DNA of 64,000 nt from CAYVQU01 sp964453155 (GTDB lineage Bacteria; Chloroflexota; Anaerolineae; Anaerolineales; UBA11858). The translations under genes were made by a program, and so were the position numbers. This document shows positions 53,747 through 63,299 of the stretch, piece by piece. How positions within the stretch are numbered: the stretch's first letter is position 1; every line of letters starts with the position of its first letter. The notes beneath the pieces were generated by a model that was not told the origin of the DNA, searched no databases, and was given only the letters and a program-made list of their open reading frames with translations. Location of the stretch: assembly GCA_964453155.1 (NCBI GenBank), contig CAYVQU010000005.1, forward strand, positions 7,167 through 71,166. The letters run 5' to 3'.

Positions 53747-54682
53747 ATGGACGAATCGGATTTATCAGCCAACATTTTCAACCAAGTTTTTATTGAGCAA
53801 TCAGATTTATGTGAGACCATCATCAACAGCATGGGCGATGGCTTGATTGCTGTAGATTACGATGGCAAGATTAGGTTGATGAATCATATTGCCGAAATTC
53901 TGACCGGCTGGAGGCGGGAAGCTGCGATGGGGACCGATATTGCCAGCGTGTATCAAGTTTATGATCTAGATGAAGGGATTCAGGCCAAAAACATTGCGTT
54001 TTTAAGTGTGTTTGAAGAAAATGAGCGCTTTGCGGTCCACAATCGGTTTCGGTTGAAGCGTAAAGATGGATACGAAATTCCCATCAATGAGACTGCTTCC
54101 CCGATTGTTGACACCCAGGACAATTTATTAGGTGCTATTCTGATCTTTCGGGAAATCACCGAATCTTTGGAAGCTGAAAACCAATCTGAATATCAGGCTA
54201 CCCATGATTACCTAACCCAACTCCCCAATCGGATGTTGTTTATGGATCACTTAATCCACGCGATCGCCAATGCCCGGCGGACGATGACCAAAGTGGGGGT
54301 TTTGTATATCGATTTGGATAAATTCAAAACCATCAACGATACTTATGGGCATGATTTAGGTGACAAAGTTTTACAAAATACGGCGATCAAACTTAAAAAT
54401 GCTGTCCGCGAAACCGACACGGTGGCCCGCATTGGAGGAGATGAGTTCGGAGCCGTTTTGACCAATCTCACTCATCAAGATCATGTCGCTGCCATCGTTG
54501 AGAAAATTTCAGCTAGTTTCACGGAACCAGTGATTATAGGGGAGCTTAAAATCCCAATGCGTTTATCAATTGGAAGTTCCATTTTTCCTGACGATGCGGG
54601 GGAGATTGAGGCTTTACTTGATCAGGCTGACCAAACTATGTACCAACATAAGCAGCAACACGGATCAAGTTATGAAAGATAA
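53747..54682 (+). CDS. PAS-GGDEF diguanylate cyclase
   Basis: A protein of 311 aa predicted to make cyclic di-GMP from two GTP. Residues ~25-140 are a PAS domain (INSMGDGLIAVDYDGKIRLMN). The GGDEF domain follows (DYLTQLPNRMLF, YIDLDKFKTINDTYGHDLGD), with an intact active site IGGDEFG. An RETD inhibitory (I) site sits 5 residues before the motif, so product feedback is expected. There is no transmembrane segment. The ATG has GGAG 5 nt upstream. It begins the plus-strand operon that leads into the SpoIIE-type protein and the BcsA/BcsB-like genes. Confidence 0.95.
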   Translation: MDESDLSANIFNQVFIEQSDLCETIINSMGDGLIAVDYDGKIRLMNHIAEILTGWRREAAMGTDIASVYQVYDLDEGIQAKNIAFLSVFEENERFAVHNRFRLKRKDGYEIPINETASPIVDTQDNLLGAILIFREITESLEAENQSEYQATHDYLTQLPNRMLFMDHLIHAIANARRTMTKVGVLYIDLDKFKTINDTYGHDLGDKVLQNTAIKLKNAVRETDTVARIGGDEFGAVLTNLTHQDHVAAIVEKISASFTEPVIIGELKIPMRLSIGSSIFPDDAGEIEALLDQADQTMYQHKQQHGSSYER

Positions 54683-54729
54683 AAAAATAGCAGATATGAA
54701 ACAGCATATCCAGCACCAAGGGTCAATAA

Positions 54730-57615
54730 ATGGAAAAATCTTCAGGCCACAAGACCGAACTCACACCAGAGCATAAATTTTTTCAAGATCCACACGCCAA
54801 TGTCCAAGTAAATCGGGCAATCACTGAATTGACATGGGATAGCCTGCGACCGGTGGCCTTTGCGCTGGCGGGCCTCTATATTTTTTTTGCAATTGGGCAT
54901 TTATTTTTATTGGCTGCGGAAATTAAGGTGGTGATGAGTGCCTTGGCAGGGGGTACTGCCCTGATCATGTTAGTTTTAGGCACCCTGGTCGGCCGAAATT
55001 CATTTTCTGAGCGCTGGACTTATCCCCTGGCATTCTTTCTTATTGGCCTCACAATTCTCAATAGTTTGCTCCACATCTTCTTGACCGAAGATATCACTCA
55101 AACCACAAATTTAATGCTGGTTATTTTTGGAGCCGGGTATTTCATCATCTCTCGGAAATGGTTTTGGACCTCCCTGGCGCTCACCATTGGCGGGTGGGTT
55201 TTCTTTGTAATGAAACTCCCAAATCATGAACTGGCCATCCATTTTGGGATCGCAATCATTAGTACCGGTCTTATTTCAATCATTTTCAACCAAATCCGCA
55301 ATCGAACGCTGCGCAATGCTGAGAGATTTCGCCTGCGGGGCAAATACCAGCAAACTGAACTGGAAAAAAATTTCGTGGCCACCGCCGAAGCCCAGGAACG
55401 CTACCAACGCCTCACAGAGGCTACCTTTGACGGCATTGTCATTCACGAACAAGGTGCGATCGTCGATGCCAATACTGCTTTTGCAGAGATGTTTGGATAC
55501 TCGCACCAAGAGGTTATTGGGCAAAGCGTTTTAGATTTTACCGCCGCGGAAGACCAAGAGCGTTCATTCAACTATATGCGCTGGGGGTATGAACAATCTT
55601 ATGAAATTACGGGGGTAAAAAAAGACCAGACTACCTTTCCAATCGAACTCACCGCGCGTCAAGTTTCGCATAAAGGGAGGGCGTTACGGGTCGTAGTAGT
55701 ACGCGACCTGACAGCGTTCAAAGCAGCTCAACAAGAAAGAGATCGATTCTTCAATCTATCGATTGATATGTTGTGTGTCATCGGGTTTGATGGTCATTTC
55801 AAACATCTGAGCCCCGCATTTGAAAACACACTCGGATTTACATATCAGGAGATGCTGGACCAGCCATTCCTGGATTTTGTACATCCTGAAGACCAGGAGA
55901 ATAGCAGCCAGCATTTTCAATCCGTTTTACTGGGGGCCGATGTATTGAACTATGAAAACCGTTTCCTAACTCAGGATGGTGCCTGCAAATGGATCCTATG
56001 GAATGCGACCGCATTTGCCGAGGCAAATTTGATTTATGCGATTGGCCGCGACATTACAAAACAAAAAGAAAACACTTTAGCCCTCCAAGAACGGGAAGAG
56101 CGCATCAATGCGATTCTTAACACGACTGTGGATGGCATCATCGTGATCAACGAAGCTGGCCTGATCCAATCCTTCAATAAAGCGGCAGGGCATATATTTG
56201 GTTATTCTGAGGCCGAAGTGATTGGGAAAAATGTCCATATGCTGATGCCCGATCCCTATCACCACGAGCATGATGGTTATGTGGGCGCATACCTGGAAAC
56301 TCGAAAACCTAAGATCATTGGCAAAGGGCGCGAGGTGCAGGGCATTCGTAAGGATGGCGAAATCTTCCCGCTGGCATTGGCGGTCAGCAATGTAGAATTA
56401 CCCGGGCGAACCCTCTTTACCGGGATCGTGCGCGATATTACCCAGAGGGTCCAGGCCGAAGAGGCTTTACGGATGGCCCGCGAACGCCTACAGAATGAAA
56501 TCGATTTGGCGGCTCAAATTCAATCCAATTTATTATCGCGGGCAGTACCGCAATTTGACACATTTGAAGTTGGGGCGATTGCCCTCCCCGCCCGATTTTT
56601 GAGCGGAGACTTCTACGATTTTAGTGCCCTCGATGAGAATATCGAGCAATTTGTTTTAGGCGATATTGCTGGCAAAGGGATACCCGCCGCATTGCTGACT
56701 CTGTCAACCCGCTCCCTGATTCGCGCGGAGGCCGAGATCGAAAAATCCCCGGCCAAGATTTTGACCCGAATCAATCGAGACTTGTATTCCGACTTGGATC
56801 AAGCCGAGGTCTTTATCACCTTGTTTATCGCCCAGCTCAATCTGTCTGAGGGGTCGGTCCAATATGCCAGCGCCGGGCATGGCGAAGCCCTGATTTGGCG
56901 TTTTTATGAAAATGAAATCCAAGCGCTAGAAGCCACGGGGTTGCCAGTGGGAATTTTTCCAGATGAAACTTATTCTGAGCACAACATTGCTATGCGACCC
57001 GGTGATGTCTTACTCATCTATTCAGATGGGGTAACCGATGCAACCAACTCAGCCGAGGAACAATTCGGTTTGGACCGTTTGAATGCGATTATTTGCCAAA
57101 CAGGCGCGTTGTCGGCCCCTGAAATCACCGCCGAGATCGTCTCACAGGTCCAGGCGTTCAGTGGCGGTCAGGAGCAGGATGATGACATCAGCATTCTGGT
57201 CATTAAGGCCTTGCCACGCCAGATTATTTATGAGGCCCCTGGAACCCTGGAAAATATGGATGGGTTGATCGCTACAATTCGGGAGAACGCGGCCATTTAC
57301 GGCCCAGATTTTGCCTATGAAATTGAACTGGCTAGCTCCGAGGCCATCACGAACATCGTTGAGCACGCCTACCGCACCAAATCGGGGCCAATCCGGATGG
57401 AAATCCAGCTCGAGGCCGAAGCGATCAGCCTCGATTTCTATGATCAGGGCGGCACTTTCGCCTACGATCCAAGCGCGGCGCCAAACCCGGAAGATCTACT
57501 CGAGGGCGGCTATGGACTTTCAATCATGACGCAAGTATTTGACGAAGTCATCTACGAACCAGATGAACAAAACGGGAACCATTGGCGACTGATTAAAGCA
57601 TTGCGAGGAGGCTAA
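54730..57615 (+). CDS. Membrane PAS-PAS-PAS(FixL-like)-SpoIIE phosphatase-HATPase signalling protein
   Basis: A protein of 961 aa. Residues ~40-190 hold about five or six membrane helices. PAS1 is ~225-330 and PAS2 ~340-445. PAS3, ~455-575, resembles the FixL haem-PAS: His514 in HEHDGY aligns with the haem ligand His200 of Bradyrhizobium FixL, and Arg534 with Arg220. A PP2C/SpoIIE domain follows with SGDFYD (625-630), GDIAGKG (644-650) and YSDGVTD (764-770). The C-terminal ~125 aa are an anti-sigma-type histidine-kinase-like ATPase (SSEAITNIVEHAY, GGYGLSIM). The architecture predicts a partner switch that dephosphorylates and phosphorylates the STAS protein at the end of the same operon. Confidence 0.9.
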   Translation: MEKSSGHKTELTPEHKFFQDPHANVQVNRAITELTWDSLRPVAFALAGLYIFFAIGHLFLLAAEIKVVMSALAGGTALIMLVLGTLVGRNSFSERWTYPLAFFLIGLTILNSLLHIFLTEDITQTTNLMLVIFGAGYFIISRKWFWTSLALTIGGWVFFVMKLPNHELAIHFGIAIISTGLISIIFNQIRNRTLRNAERFRLRGKYQQTELEKNFVATAEAQERYQRLTEATFDGIVIHEQGAIVDANTAFAEMFGYSHQEVIGQSVLDFTAAEDQERSFNYMRWGYEQSYEITGVKKDQTTFPIELTARQVSHKGRALRVVVVRDLTAFKAAQQERDRFFNLSIDMLCVIGFDGHFKHLSPAFENTLGFTYQEMLDQPFLDFVHPEDQENSSQHFQSVLLGADVLNYENRFLTQDGACKWILWNATAFAEANLIYAIGRDITKQKENTLALQEREERINAILNTTVDGIIVINEAGLIQSFNKAAGHIFGYSEAEVIGKNVHMLMPDPYHHEHDGYVGAYLETRKPKIIGKGREVQGIRKDGEIFPLALAVSNVELPGRTLFTGIVRDITQRVQAEEALRMARERLQNEIDLAAQIQSNLLSRAVPQFDTFEVGAIALPARFLSGDFYDFSALDENIEQFVLGDIAGKGIPAALLTLSTRSLIRAEAEIEKSPAKILTRINRDLYSDLDQAEVFITLFIAQLNLSEGSVQYASAGHGEALIWRFYENEIQALEATGLPVGIFPDETYSEHNIAMRPGDVLLIYSDGVTDATNSAEEQFGLDRLNAIICQTGALSAPEITAEIVSQVQAFSGGQEQDDDISILVIKALPRQIIYEAPGTLENMDGLIATIRENAAIYGPDFAYEIELASSEAITNIVEHAYRTKSGPIRMEIQLEAEAISLDFYDQGGTFAYDPSAAPNPEDLLEGGYGLSIMTQVFDEVIYEPDEQNGNHWRLIKALRGG

Positions 57616-57617
57616 AG

Positions 57618-59660
57618 ATGAACCGATTGAGAAAATGGATTGGCATCGCGGGACTTATGCTGGCTGTGACCTTTTGGGGCGGGAACCATCACATCGCCCA
57701 GGCCGCACCCGAGGGAGCGCTACCCACCACCGACGAATCGTTTGAAGATTGGGGTTATGGGGATCGCACGGCGTATTCGATGTTCGGGGCCTTAGAATAT
57801 TATTTCCCCATCCCTGAAAATTGGACCCTGCAAGAGGGAACTCAGCTCAATCTGGTGCTTAGCCATTCCCCGCTGCTGAAACCCGACCGCTCAACAATGA
57901 CCGTCATCGTGAATGATATGGCGATTCATTCAGGCCATCTGGATGAAACCAATCAAGATCGAGCCAACATCTCGATCGACCTGCCAGTGCATATTTTTCA
58001 AGATGATTCAGAACGGGCTGAAGGCTATGTAGTGTTGATTCAATTATTCATGCGGCTAACAGATGAAATTTGTGAAGAAACCAATAACCCGGCCCTGTGG
58101 GCAACCATCCATCAGGATTCTACCCTGACTTTGGTGGCTGAACCCCGGCCGATAACGGATGATCTGGCTCTGCTGCCGTATCCCTTAATTGTAAAGAATG
58201 CCCTCGACCAAAACAGTGTCACTTTTAGTTTCGACCGCACCCCGGCCAACGATGATCTTAACGCTGCAGGGCAGGTGGCCGCCTATCTGGGAAGTAAAGC
58301 CACCCAAGACCTGATTGAATTCCAGGTCCACCAAGATAGCACCCTGGCTGCTCAACATCCCAGTGTGGCTGTGGGTTATTCTCCGGCCGGAACGCCTGCC
58401 ACCGCCCCCAGCGCGCTCGAATTTCAAGCCCATGACGGTCAGGCAGTTTTATCACTTCAGGGGACTTCCCCGCTTTTGAGCAGCCGCGCCCTGCGGCACC
58501 CCGACTATGTTTCTCAGCTAGTGGGTCAGCGCGTCGAGATCCGCTCCGCCCTCTCAAACCCAACGGAAGCCGAACTCTGGCCGTGGAAATTTGGAGCGGC
58601 CACTTTCTGGCAGCTAGGGGTTTACGAACAAACTGTCCGCGGGGTGGGGCAGCAATCCTTATTCTTGTTTTTCGAACGACCAGCTGGATGGCAGTTGAAC
58701 ACCGATGAAATTTATCTCGATCTACATCTGACCCCTTCGCCCATGTTGTTGCTGAATCAATCGGGGGTTAAAGTCCGCATTAATGGCATTGATGTCGGGG
58801 CTATTTCATACGCCGAACAGCCCGGCGAGGGAGATTTCTACCGCATTCCATTACCCGCCGATTTGATGAATATTTCCCCAGCGGTGACTTATACCGCTGA
58901 TCTGATGGTTGAATTGGTCTTTGAGCATCAGCTCCAACAAGAGGGTTGCGAGCCAATTTATGCTGAAAATGCCTGGACCACCGTCCACTCGAACTCCTAC
59001 TTTTACTTCCCACATACGACCCACAAATTGCCGGATTTATCCGTTTTCCCATACCCCTTCCTTGATCCCCAGGAAAACACGCCGGTATGGATCGTTTTGC
59101 CTGATACCCCTAGCGACCAAGAACTGGCAAGCGCGCTGTTGGTCTCTCAGATTTTGGGCAAGTTCACCTTCAATCCCTGGCAGGAAATCAACCTGACCTA
59201 TGCCAGCGAAATCGAGGCCCTCGACGAGAATACGATCTTGATCGGCACGGCAGAACGGAATTCCTGGGTGGCCCAGGCCGAGGCGGAACTGCCCCCATCC
59301 CAACAAAGGTTGGTCCAAACCATAGTTACCCAGGATGCAATTGGCAATCTCAAGGAATTTGAATCGCCCTGGTCGGGGGACAAATGGGTTTTAATCGTCG
59401 CAGGGCCAGATGATTTAGGAATCTTGGCCGCGGCGTTGAATTCCCAAATCCCCTCGGCATCCATTGTGGCTGTTCGGGCTGACGGATCACTGGAACCGGT
59501 TAACCGGGAAGTTCCGGCCCCGCGCATCCCTGAACCTTACCGTCAGCCGCGTGCCACCCTGCTGCCCAAACCAGCCACCTGGCAGATCGTATTAGGAGTT
59601 TTAGGCCTGACCGTTTTAGTATCGTTGACCGTCATTTTTATCTATCGGCGCCGATCATAG
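57618..59660 (+). CDS. BcsB-like cellulose synthase regulatory subunit
   Basis: A protein of 680 aa. A signal peptide (WIGIAGLMLAVTFWGGNHHIAQA) and a C-terminal membrane anchor (WQIVLGVLGLTVLVSLTVIFIYRR) enclose an extracytoplasmic body. It has the BcsB pattern of carbohydrate-binding and flavodoxin-like modules, including LRLTDEICEETNNPALWATIHQDS-like text (residues ~145-175) and PVWIVLPDTPSDQELASALLVSQILG. BcsB holds the nascent glucan as it leaves the synthase. The start overlaps the end of the phosphatase gene region by only 2 nt of spacing, with GAGG upstream. The BcsA-like gene follows. Confidence 0.9.
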   Translation: MNRLRKWIGIAGLMLAVTFWGGNHHIAQAAPEGALPTTDESFEDWGYGDRTAYSMFGALEYYFPIPENWTLQEGTQLNLVLSHSPLLKPDRSTMTVIVNDMAIHSGHLDETNQDRANISIDLPVHIFQDDSERAEGYVVLIQLFMRLTDEICEETNNPALWATIHQDSTLTLVAEPRPITDDLALLPYPLIVKNALDQNSVTFSFDRTPANDDLNAAGQVAAYLGSKATQDLIEFQVHQDSTLAAQHPSVAVGYSPAGTPATAPSALEFQAHDGQAVLSLQGTSPLLSSRALRHPDYVSQLVGQRVEIRSALSNPTEAELWPWKFGAATFWQLGVYEQTVRGVGQQSLFLFFERPAGWQLNTDEIYLDLHLTPSPMLLLNQSGVKVRINGIDVGAISYAEQPGEGDFYRIPLPADLMNISPAVTYTADLMVELVFEHQLQQEGCEPIYAENAWTTVHSNSYFYFPHTTHKLPDLSVFPYPFLDPQENTPVWIVLPDTPSDQELASALLVSQILGKFTFNPWQEINLTYASEIEALDENTILIGTAERNSWVAQAEAELPPSQQRLVQTIVTQDAIGNLKEFESPWSGDKWVLIVAGPDDLGILAAALNSQIPSASIVAVRADGSLEPVNREVPAPRIPEPYRQPRATLLPKPATWQIVLGVLGLTVLVSLTVIFIYRRRS

Positions 59661-59677
59661 GTAAGAGTATCTCTGCC

Positions 59678-61705
59678 ATGCGAACCAATACCTGGTCTCG
59701 ATTTGTTTCCTGGATGCTACCTAATGAGGCCGCGCGCCGCTACGAGTTACGGATCGCGGTCTTTCGAGTGCTGGCGGTGGCCAATATTTTTTTAGGAGTC
59801 TACTATTTGGGATGGCGGTACACCTCCAGCCTGAATCTAGCGGCCTTATGGTTTGCGATTCCCCTGGTTTTGGCGGAGACTTACAGTTTCCTGGACACCT
59901 TAATGTTTGCCTTCATGATGTGGAAGCCGCCAAGGCGCGTCTCGCTTCCGCCGCGCGGGGATGAAACTGTAGACGTCTTTATCACCACTTACAACGAACC
60001 CATCGAACTCGTCTCCCTGACGGCCGAAGCCGCCACTCGCATCCAGTGGCCCCACCTAACAGTCCACATTCTCGACGATGGCTCACGCCCCGAGATGGCT
60101 GCCAAAGCCGCGGAATTGGGCTGCGGCTATATCGCCAGAGGATCAGAATGGGAAAACAAACCCCGCCATGCTAAGGCCGGCAATGTCAACAACGCCCTGA
60201 TGCAAACCAGTGGTGATTTCATCCTGATTTTGGATGCCGATCAGATCCCTGCTCCCGAAATCATCCCCCAGACGTTAGGTTATTTTCAGGATGAAGAATT
60301 GGCTTTTGTCCAAACGCCCCAATACTTTTACAATCTTCCCCCGGGTGATCCATTTGGCTCGGATGCCCCCCTGTTTTACGGCCCTATTCAGCAAGGGAAA
60401 GATGGTTGGAATGCGGCTTTTTTCTGCGGATCAAACGCGGTGCTCCGCCGCGAGGCTCTGATGCAATTGGGATTGACCGAATTCGTCAAAGAAGTTGAAC
60501 AGGAGACTTTCCACGGGGTCAGACAACTCGAAACCGACTTACGGCGTTTTGCTCGGGTTTCACCGCTGCATGCCAACATTCTCGATGACCTGCGGGCCAA
60601 TATCATGTTTGCCCACAAAGCCTATCAGATGGGGCAATCTTTAGAAATCATCAGCGACGAAATCCGGCGCAGTGTTGATGAGGCCCAGCAGAGCATGGTT
60701 GCACAGGATATCCACCAGATCATTGCCGATCTCCAAGTTCTAGCCGAGATGGACGACATCAATGCCCAAGCGGCTCTTGAACTGATCCGCACCGATTACC
60801 CGGAGATTGTAGCCGAACTGGCAACTGCTCGAGATGGGGAAACCCTGGGGTTGTCCCCGCAATCTTTGAAAGTGCTCTCTCTGGGGCGTCCGAGCGAAGC
60901 CATTCCCATTCAACCCCTGGCGACCATCAGCATCACCGAAGATATGGCTACAGCAATGCGATTACATGCCCTGGGATGGAAAAGCCTCTTCCATAGTGAA
61001 ATCTTGGCTTATGGTTTAGCCCCCGAAGATTTGGGATCAGCGCTTACCCAACGCTTACGTTGGGCCCAAGGTACGATTCAGGTCCTCCTGCGAGATAATC
61101 CCCTTTTTATGCGCGGTCTTTCGATACCACAACGGTTACAATACCTTACCACGATGTATTCCTATTTCAGCGGGTTCTTCAGCCTGATCTTTCTGCTTTC
61201 GCCAATCGTCTACTTCTTCACCATGATCCCCCCGGTATCCGCCTGGTCCTTGGAATTTGGCTGGCGCTTGATCCCTTTCCTGCTGTTGAACAAATTCATA
61301 TTCCGATACATTGCCTGGGGGTTGTCAGTTCGACGCGGGGAGCAGTATAGCTTGGCCCTATTCCCACTGTGGATTCAGGCAGTGATAAGTGTTTTAACCG
61401 GCACAAAACTCAGTTTCGTAGTCACGCCGAAAAACCGACAAAGCGGTAATTTCTTACCCCTGGTTTGGCCCCAAACTTTGATCGTTGGGCTAACGATTAT
61501 GGCGATGTTGTTTGGAATATTTTCTTTCATCGTTGGCTGGAACCAACAGATTGATGGAATTTTGGTCAATATTTTTTGGGGGATTTACAACATCCTCATG
61601 CTGTCGGCCATCATTCGGGCGGCGATCTATCAACCTCCGGCCAATTGGTCGCCAAAGCCACCGGATTTTCTGTTTCCCAGGAACACACAGATAAAATTAG
61701 GATAA
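59678..61705 (+). CDS. BcsA-like GT2 polysaccharide synthase without PilZ domain
   Basis: A protein of 675 aa. Two N-terminal helices precede a GT2 catalytic domain with DDGS (133-136), DAD (186-188), FFCGSN (248-253), TED (420-422) and QRLRW (458-462), all conserved. Residues ~262-412 are an inserted, mostly helical region between FFCGSN and TED, where BcsA has only a short loop. At least five more helices follow. The chain ends soon after them; the PilZ domain that senses c-di-GMP in BcsA is missing, although FVVTPKNRQSG resembles the gating region before it. It is probably a beta-glucan or related exopolysaccharide synthase; the product is not proven. Confidence 0.92.
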   Translation: MRTNTWSRFVSWMLPNEAARRYELRIAVFRVLAVANIFLGVYYLGWRYTSSLNLAALWFAIPLVLAETYSFLDTLMFAFMMWKPPRRVSLPPRGDETVDVFITTYNEPIELVSLTAEAATRIQWPHLTVHILDDGSRPEMAAKAAELGCGYIARGSEWENKPRHAKAGNVNNALMQTSGDFILILDADQIPAPEIIPQTLGYFQDEELAFVQTPQYFYNLPPGDPFGSDAPLFYGPIQQGKDGWNAAFFCGSNAVLRREALMQLGLTEFVKEVEQETFHGVRQLETDLRRFARVSPLHANILDDLRANIMFAHKAYQMGQSLEIISDEIRRSVDEAQQSMVAQDIHQIIADLQVLAEMDDINAQAALELIRTDYPEIVAELATARDGETLGLSPQSLKVLSLGRPSEAIPIQPLATISITEDMATAMRLHALGWKSLFHSEILAYGLAPEDLGSALTQRLRWAQGTIQVLLRDNPLFMRGLSIPQRLQYLTTMYSYFSGFFSLIFLLSPIVYFFTMIPPVSAWSLEFGWRLIPFLLLNKFIFRYIAWGLSVRRGEQYSLALFPLWIQAVISVLTGTKLSFVVTPKNRQSGNFLPLVWPQTLIVGLTIMAMLFGIFSFIVGWNQQIDGILVNIFWGIYNILMLSAIIRAAIYQPPANWSPKPPDFLFPRNTQIKLG

Positions 61706-61717
61706 ATGGAGCAAAAA

Positions 61718-62062
61718 ATGAGCTTACAAATCACCACTCACCATCATGAAACCAATACCGCGGTTCTGACCATTGAAGGACGGTTGAACGCGGTAACCGC
61801 CAATGATCTAAAAAACAATATTAAGGCCCTGGTTGCCGATCAGAAAAATCATCTCATTCTGGATTTGGCCAAAGTGACATTTATCGATAGTTCGGGGCTC
61901 TCAGCGATTGTCTCTGGGCTGAAAACAACTCGCGAGCAAGGCGGCTCACTCAAATTAGTGGGGCTGAGTGACAAAACCAAACGCGTCTTTGAATTGACCC
62001 GGCTGGCCCGAGTTTTTGAGTTCTATCCCGATGTAGAGAAAGCTTTAGAAGCTTCACTATAA
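61718..62062 (+). CDS. STAS-domain anti-sigma factor antagonist
   Basis: A small STAS protein of 114 aa. TFIDSSGLSAIVSGLK carries the conserved DSSGL in which the first serine is phosphorylated by the partner kinase, keeping the protein inactive; a SpoIIE-type phosphatase reverses it. I chose the ATG at 61718 because GGAG lies 6 nt upstream, although the frame also starts at an ATG at 61706 right after the BcsA stop. It is the natural substrate for the phosphatase/kinase protein at 54730-57615 in the same operon. The final target (a sigma-factor antagonist or the synthase) is not visible. Confidence 0.95.
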   Translation: MSLQITTHHHETNTAVLTIEGRLNAVTANDLKNNIKALVADQKNHLILDLAKVTFIDSSGLSAIVSGLKTTREQGGSLKLVGLSDKTKRVFELTRLARVFEFYPDVEKALEASL

Positions 62063-62069
62063 ACCCCAT

Positions 62070-62492
62070 TTAAGACCGGATGGGTCGAAAAATCAGGACA
62101 ACGCCCACCATATTCTTCTTCTGGTCGATAATCGGCGCAGAAGTTTCAATGATTTCAATTTCTGTCCCAGTCCGAGGCACCAACACAAATTGATTCTGCA
62201 GCGAAAATGTTTGCTGATCTTCAAAGACCGATAAGTTTGCCAGGCTGTTGACTCTAGTTCTATGAATAGGATCGCGTAACACATAAATCTGATCAATATT
62301 TTTGCCCATTGCCTCCGAATTCAACCACCCGGTGAGGGATTCAGCCACAGGATTTATCAAGAAAATTCGTCCATCGTTATCTAAGGCAATCAATCCTTCG
62401 CCAATGCTATTAACGATTGCATTCAGCAAACTATTCCGATCAATATAGATATTTTGAAAAACGCCCCTGTTTTCATGTCGATCCTTTCCCAT
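62070..62492 (-). CDS. Stand-alone PAS-domain protein
   Basis: A single PAS domain of 140 aa (INSIGEGLIALDNDGRIFLINPVAESLTGW ... ETSAPIIDQKKNMVGVVLIFRP with ~20 extra N-terminal residues). It is clearly paralogous to the PAS domain of the GGDEF protein at 53747, with the same insert and the same closing IFR motif. It has no output domain. CAGGAG lies 6 nt before the ATG. It is convergent to the STAS gene. It might act as a modulating partner or sink for the same signal; this is inference. Confidence 0.85.
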   Translation of the reverse strand: MGKDRHENRGVFQNIYIDRNSLLNAIVNSIGEGLIALDNDGRIFLINPVAESLTGWLNSEAMGKNIDQIYVLRDPIHRTRVNSLANLSVFEDQQTFSLQNQFVLVPRTGTEIEIIETSAPIIDQKKNMVGVVLIFRPIRS

Positions 62493-62544
62493 TTTAAACT
62501 CCTGACAAAAACCAACTAAGTATTCAATAAGGGCTGAAAACGAA

Positions 62545-62584
62545 ACACTTTCAATACTTGTCGGTTTTCAGCTTGAACTGCGCC
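62545..62584. repeat. Inverted repeat in a promoter gap
   Basis: GCTGAAAAC and GTTTTCAGC pair as perfect 9-bp arms over a 22-nt loop, between the PAS gene (minus) and the LysE gene (plus). An AT-rich TATAAT region follows at about 62595-62620. It may be a regulatory site for either gene. Confidence 0.45.
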
Positions 62585-62628
62585 CATTTTATAATAATTA
62601 TTCTGAAATTATAGCATTTGGTAATCCT

Positions 62629-63243
62629 ATGCCCATTTATCTACGCGGTTTCATCATTGGCATCTCTATTGCGGCTCCGGTGGGCCCAATTGGGATTTTG
62701 TGCATCCGGCGAACGCTGGCCGAAGGAAAATTTTCCGGGCTGATATCGGGCTTGGGGGCGGCTTCAGCCGATGCAATCTACGGGATCATAGCGGGGTTTG
62801 GGTTGACGTTTATCTCCAGTTTTCTGGTATCCCAACAAACCTGGTTGGGTTTATTCGGCGGTCTTTTTCTTTGCTACCTGGGGTTGCGAACCTGGCTAAC
62901 GAAACCGTCTGGTGAATCCGCAAAATCTACCCAGAGGGGATTGTGGGGTAATTATTTGTCCATTTTCATTTTGACCCTGACCAATCCAATGACAATCTTG
63001 TCTTTTGTTGCGATTTTTGCGGGGTTGGGCCTGGCGCAAAATGATGGAAATTACTCTGCTGCCCTACTATTAGTCCTGGGCGTCTTTTCCGGGTCAGCAA
63101 CCTGGTGGCTGCTCCTAAGTTTTGGGGTTGGATTATTCCGAGAAAGAGTCACCCCCCAATGGATGGTCTGGATCAATCGGATTTCGGGGGGAATCATCTT
63201 AACCCTGGGCATATTCAGCATTTTCAGTAGTCTCCACTCCTGA
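62629..63243 (+). CDS. LysE-family amino-acid exporter
   Basis: A protein of 204 aa with about six membrane helices. The opening GISIAAPVGPIGILCIRRTLAEG is the LysE/RhtB hallmark with the conserved proline-glycine-proline loop, followed by GAASADAIYGIIAGFG and LTLTNPMTILSFVAIFAGLG. Such transporters export basic or other amino acids and related solutes. The gene stands alone, divergent from the free PAS gene. No canonical ribosome site is evident before the ATG. The specific substrate is unknown. Confidence 0.92.
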   Translation: MPIYLRGFIIGISIAAPVGPIGILCIRRTLAEGKFSGLISGLGAASADAIYGIIAGFGLTFISSFLVSQQTWLGLFGGLFLCYLGLRTWLTKPSGESAKSTQRGLWGNYLSIFILTLTNPMTILSFVAIFAGLGLAQNDGNYSAALLLVLGVFSGSATWWLLLSFGVGLFRERVTPQWMVWINRISGGIILTLGIFSIFSSLHS

Positions 63244-63299
63244 AATCTCCGTTATAATGAGATAATGCCTAAAGTTCCCCCGATGAGGAGATATCCGTT

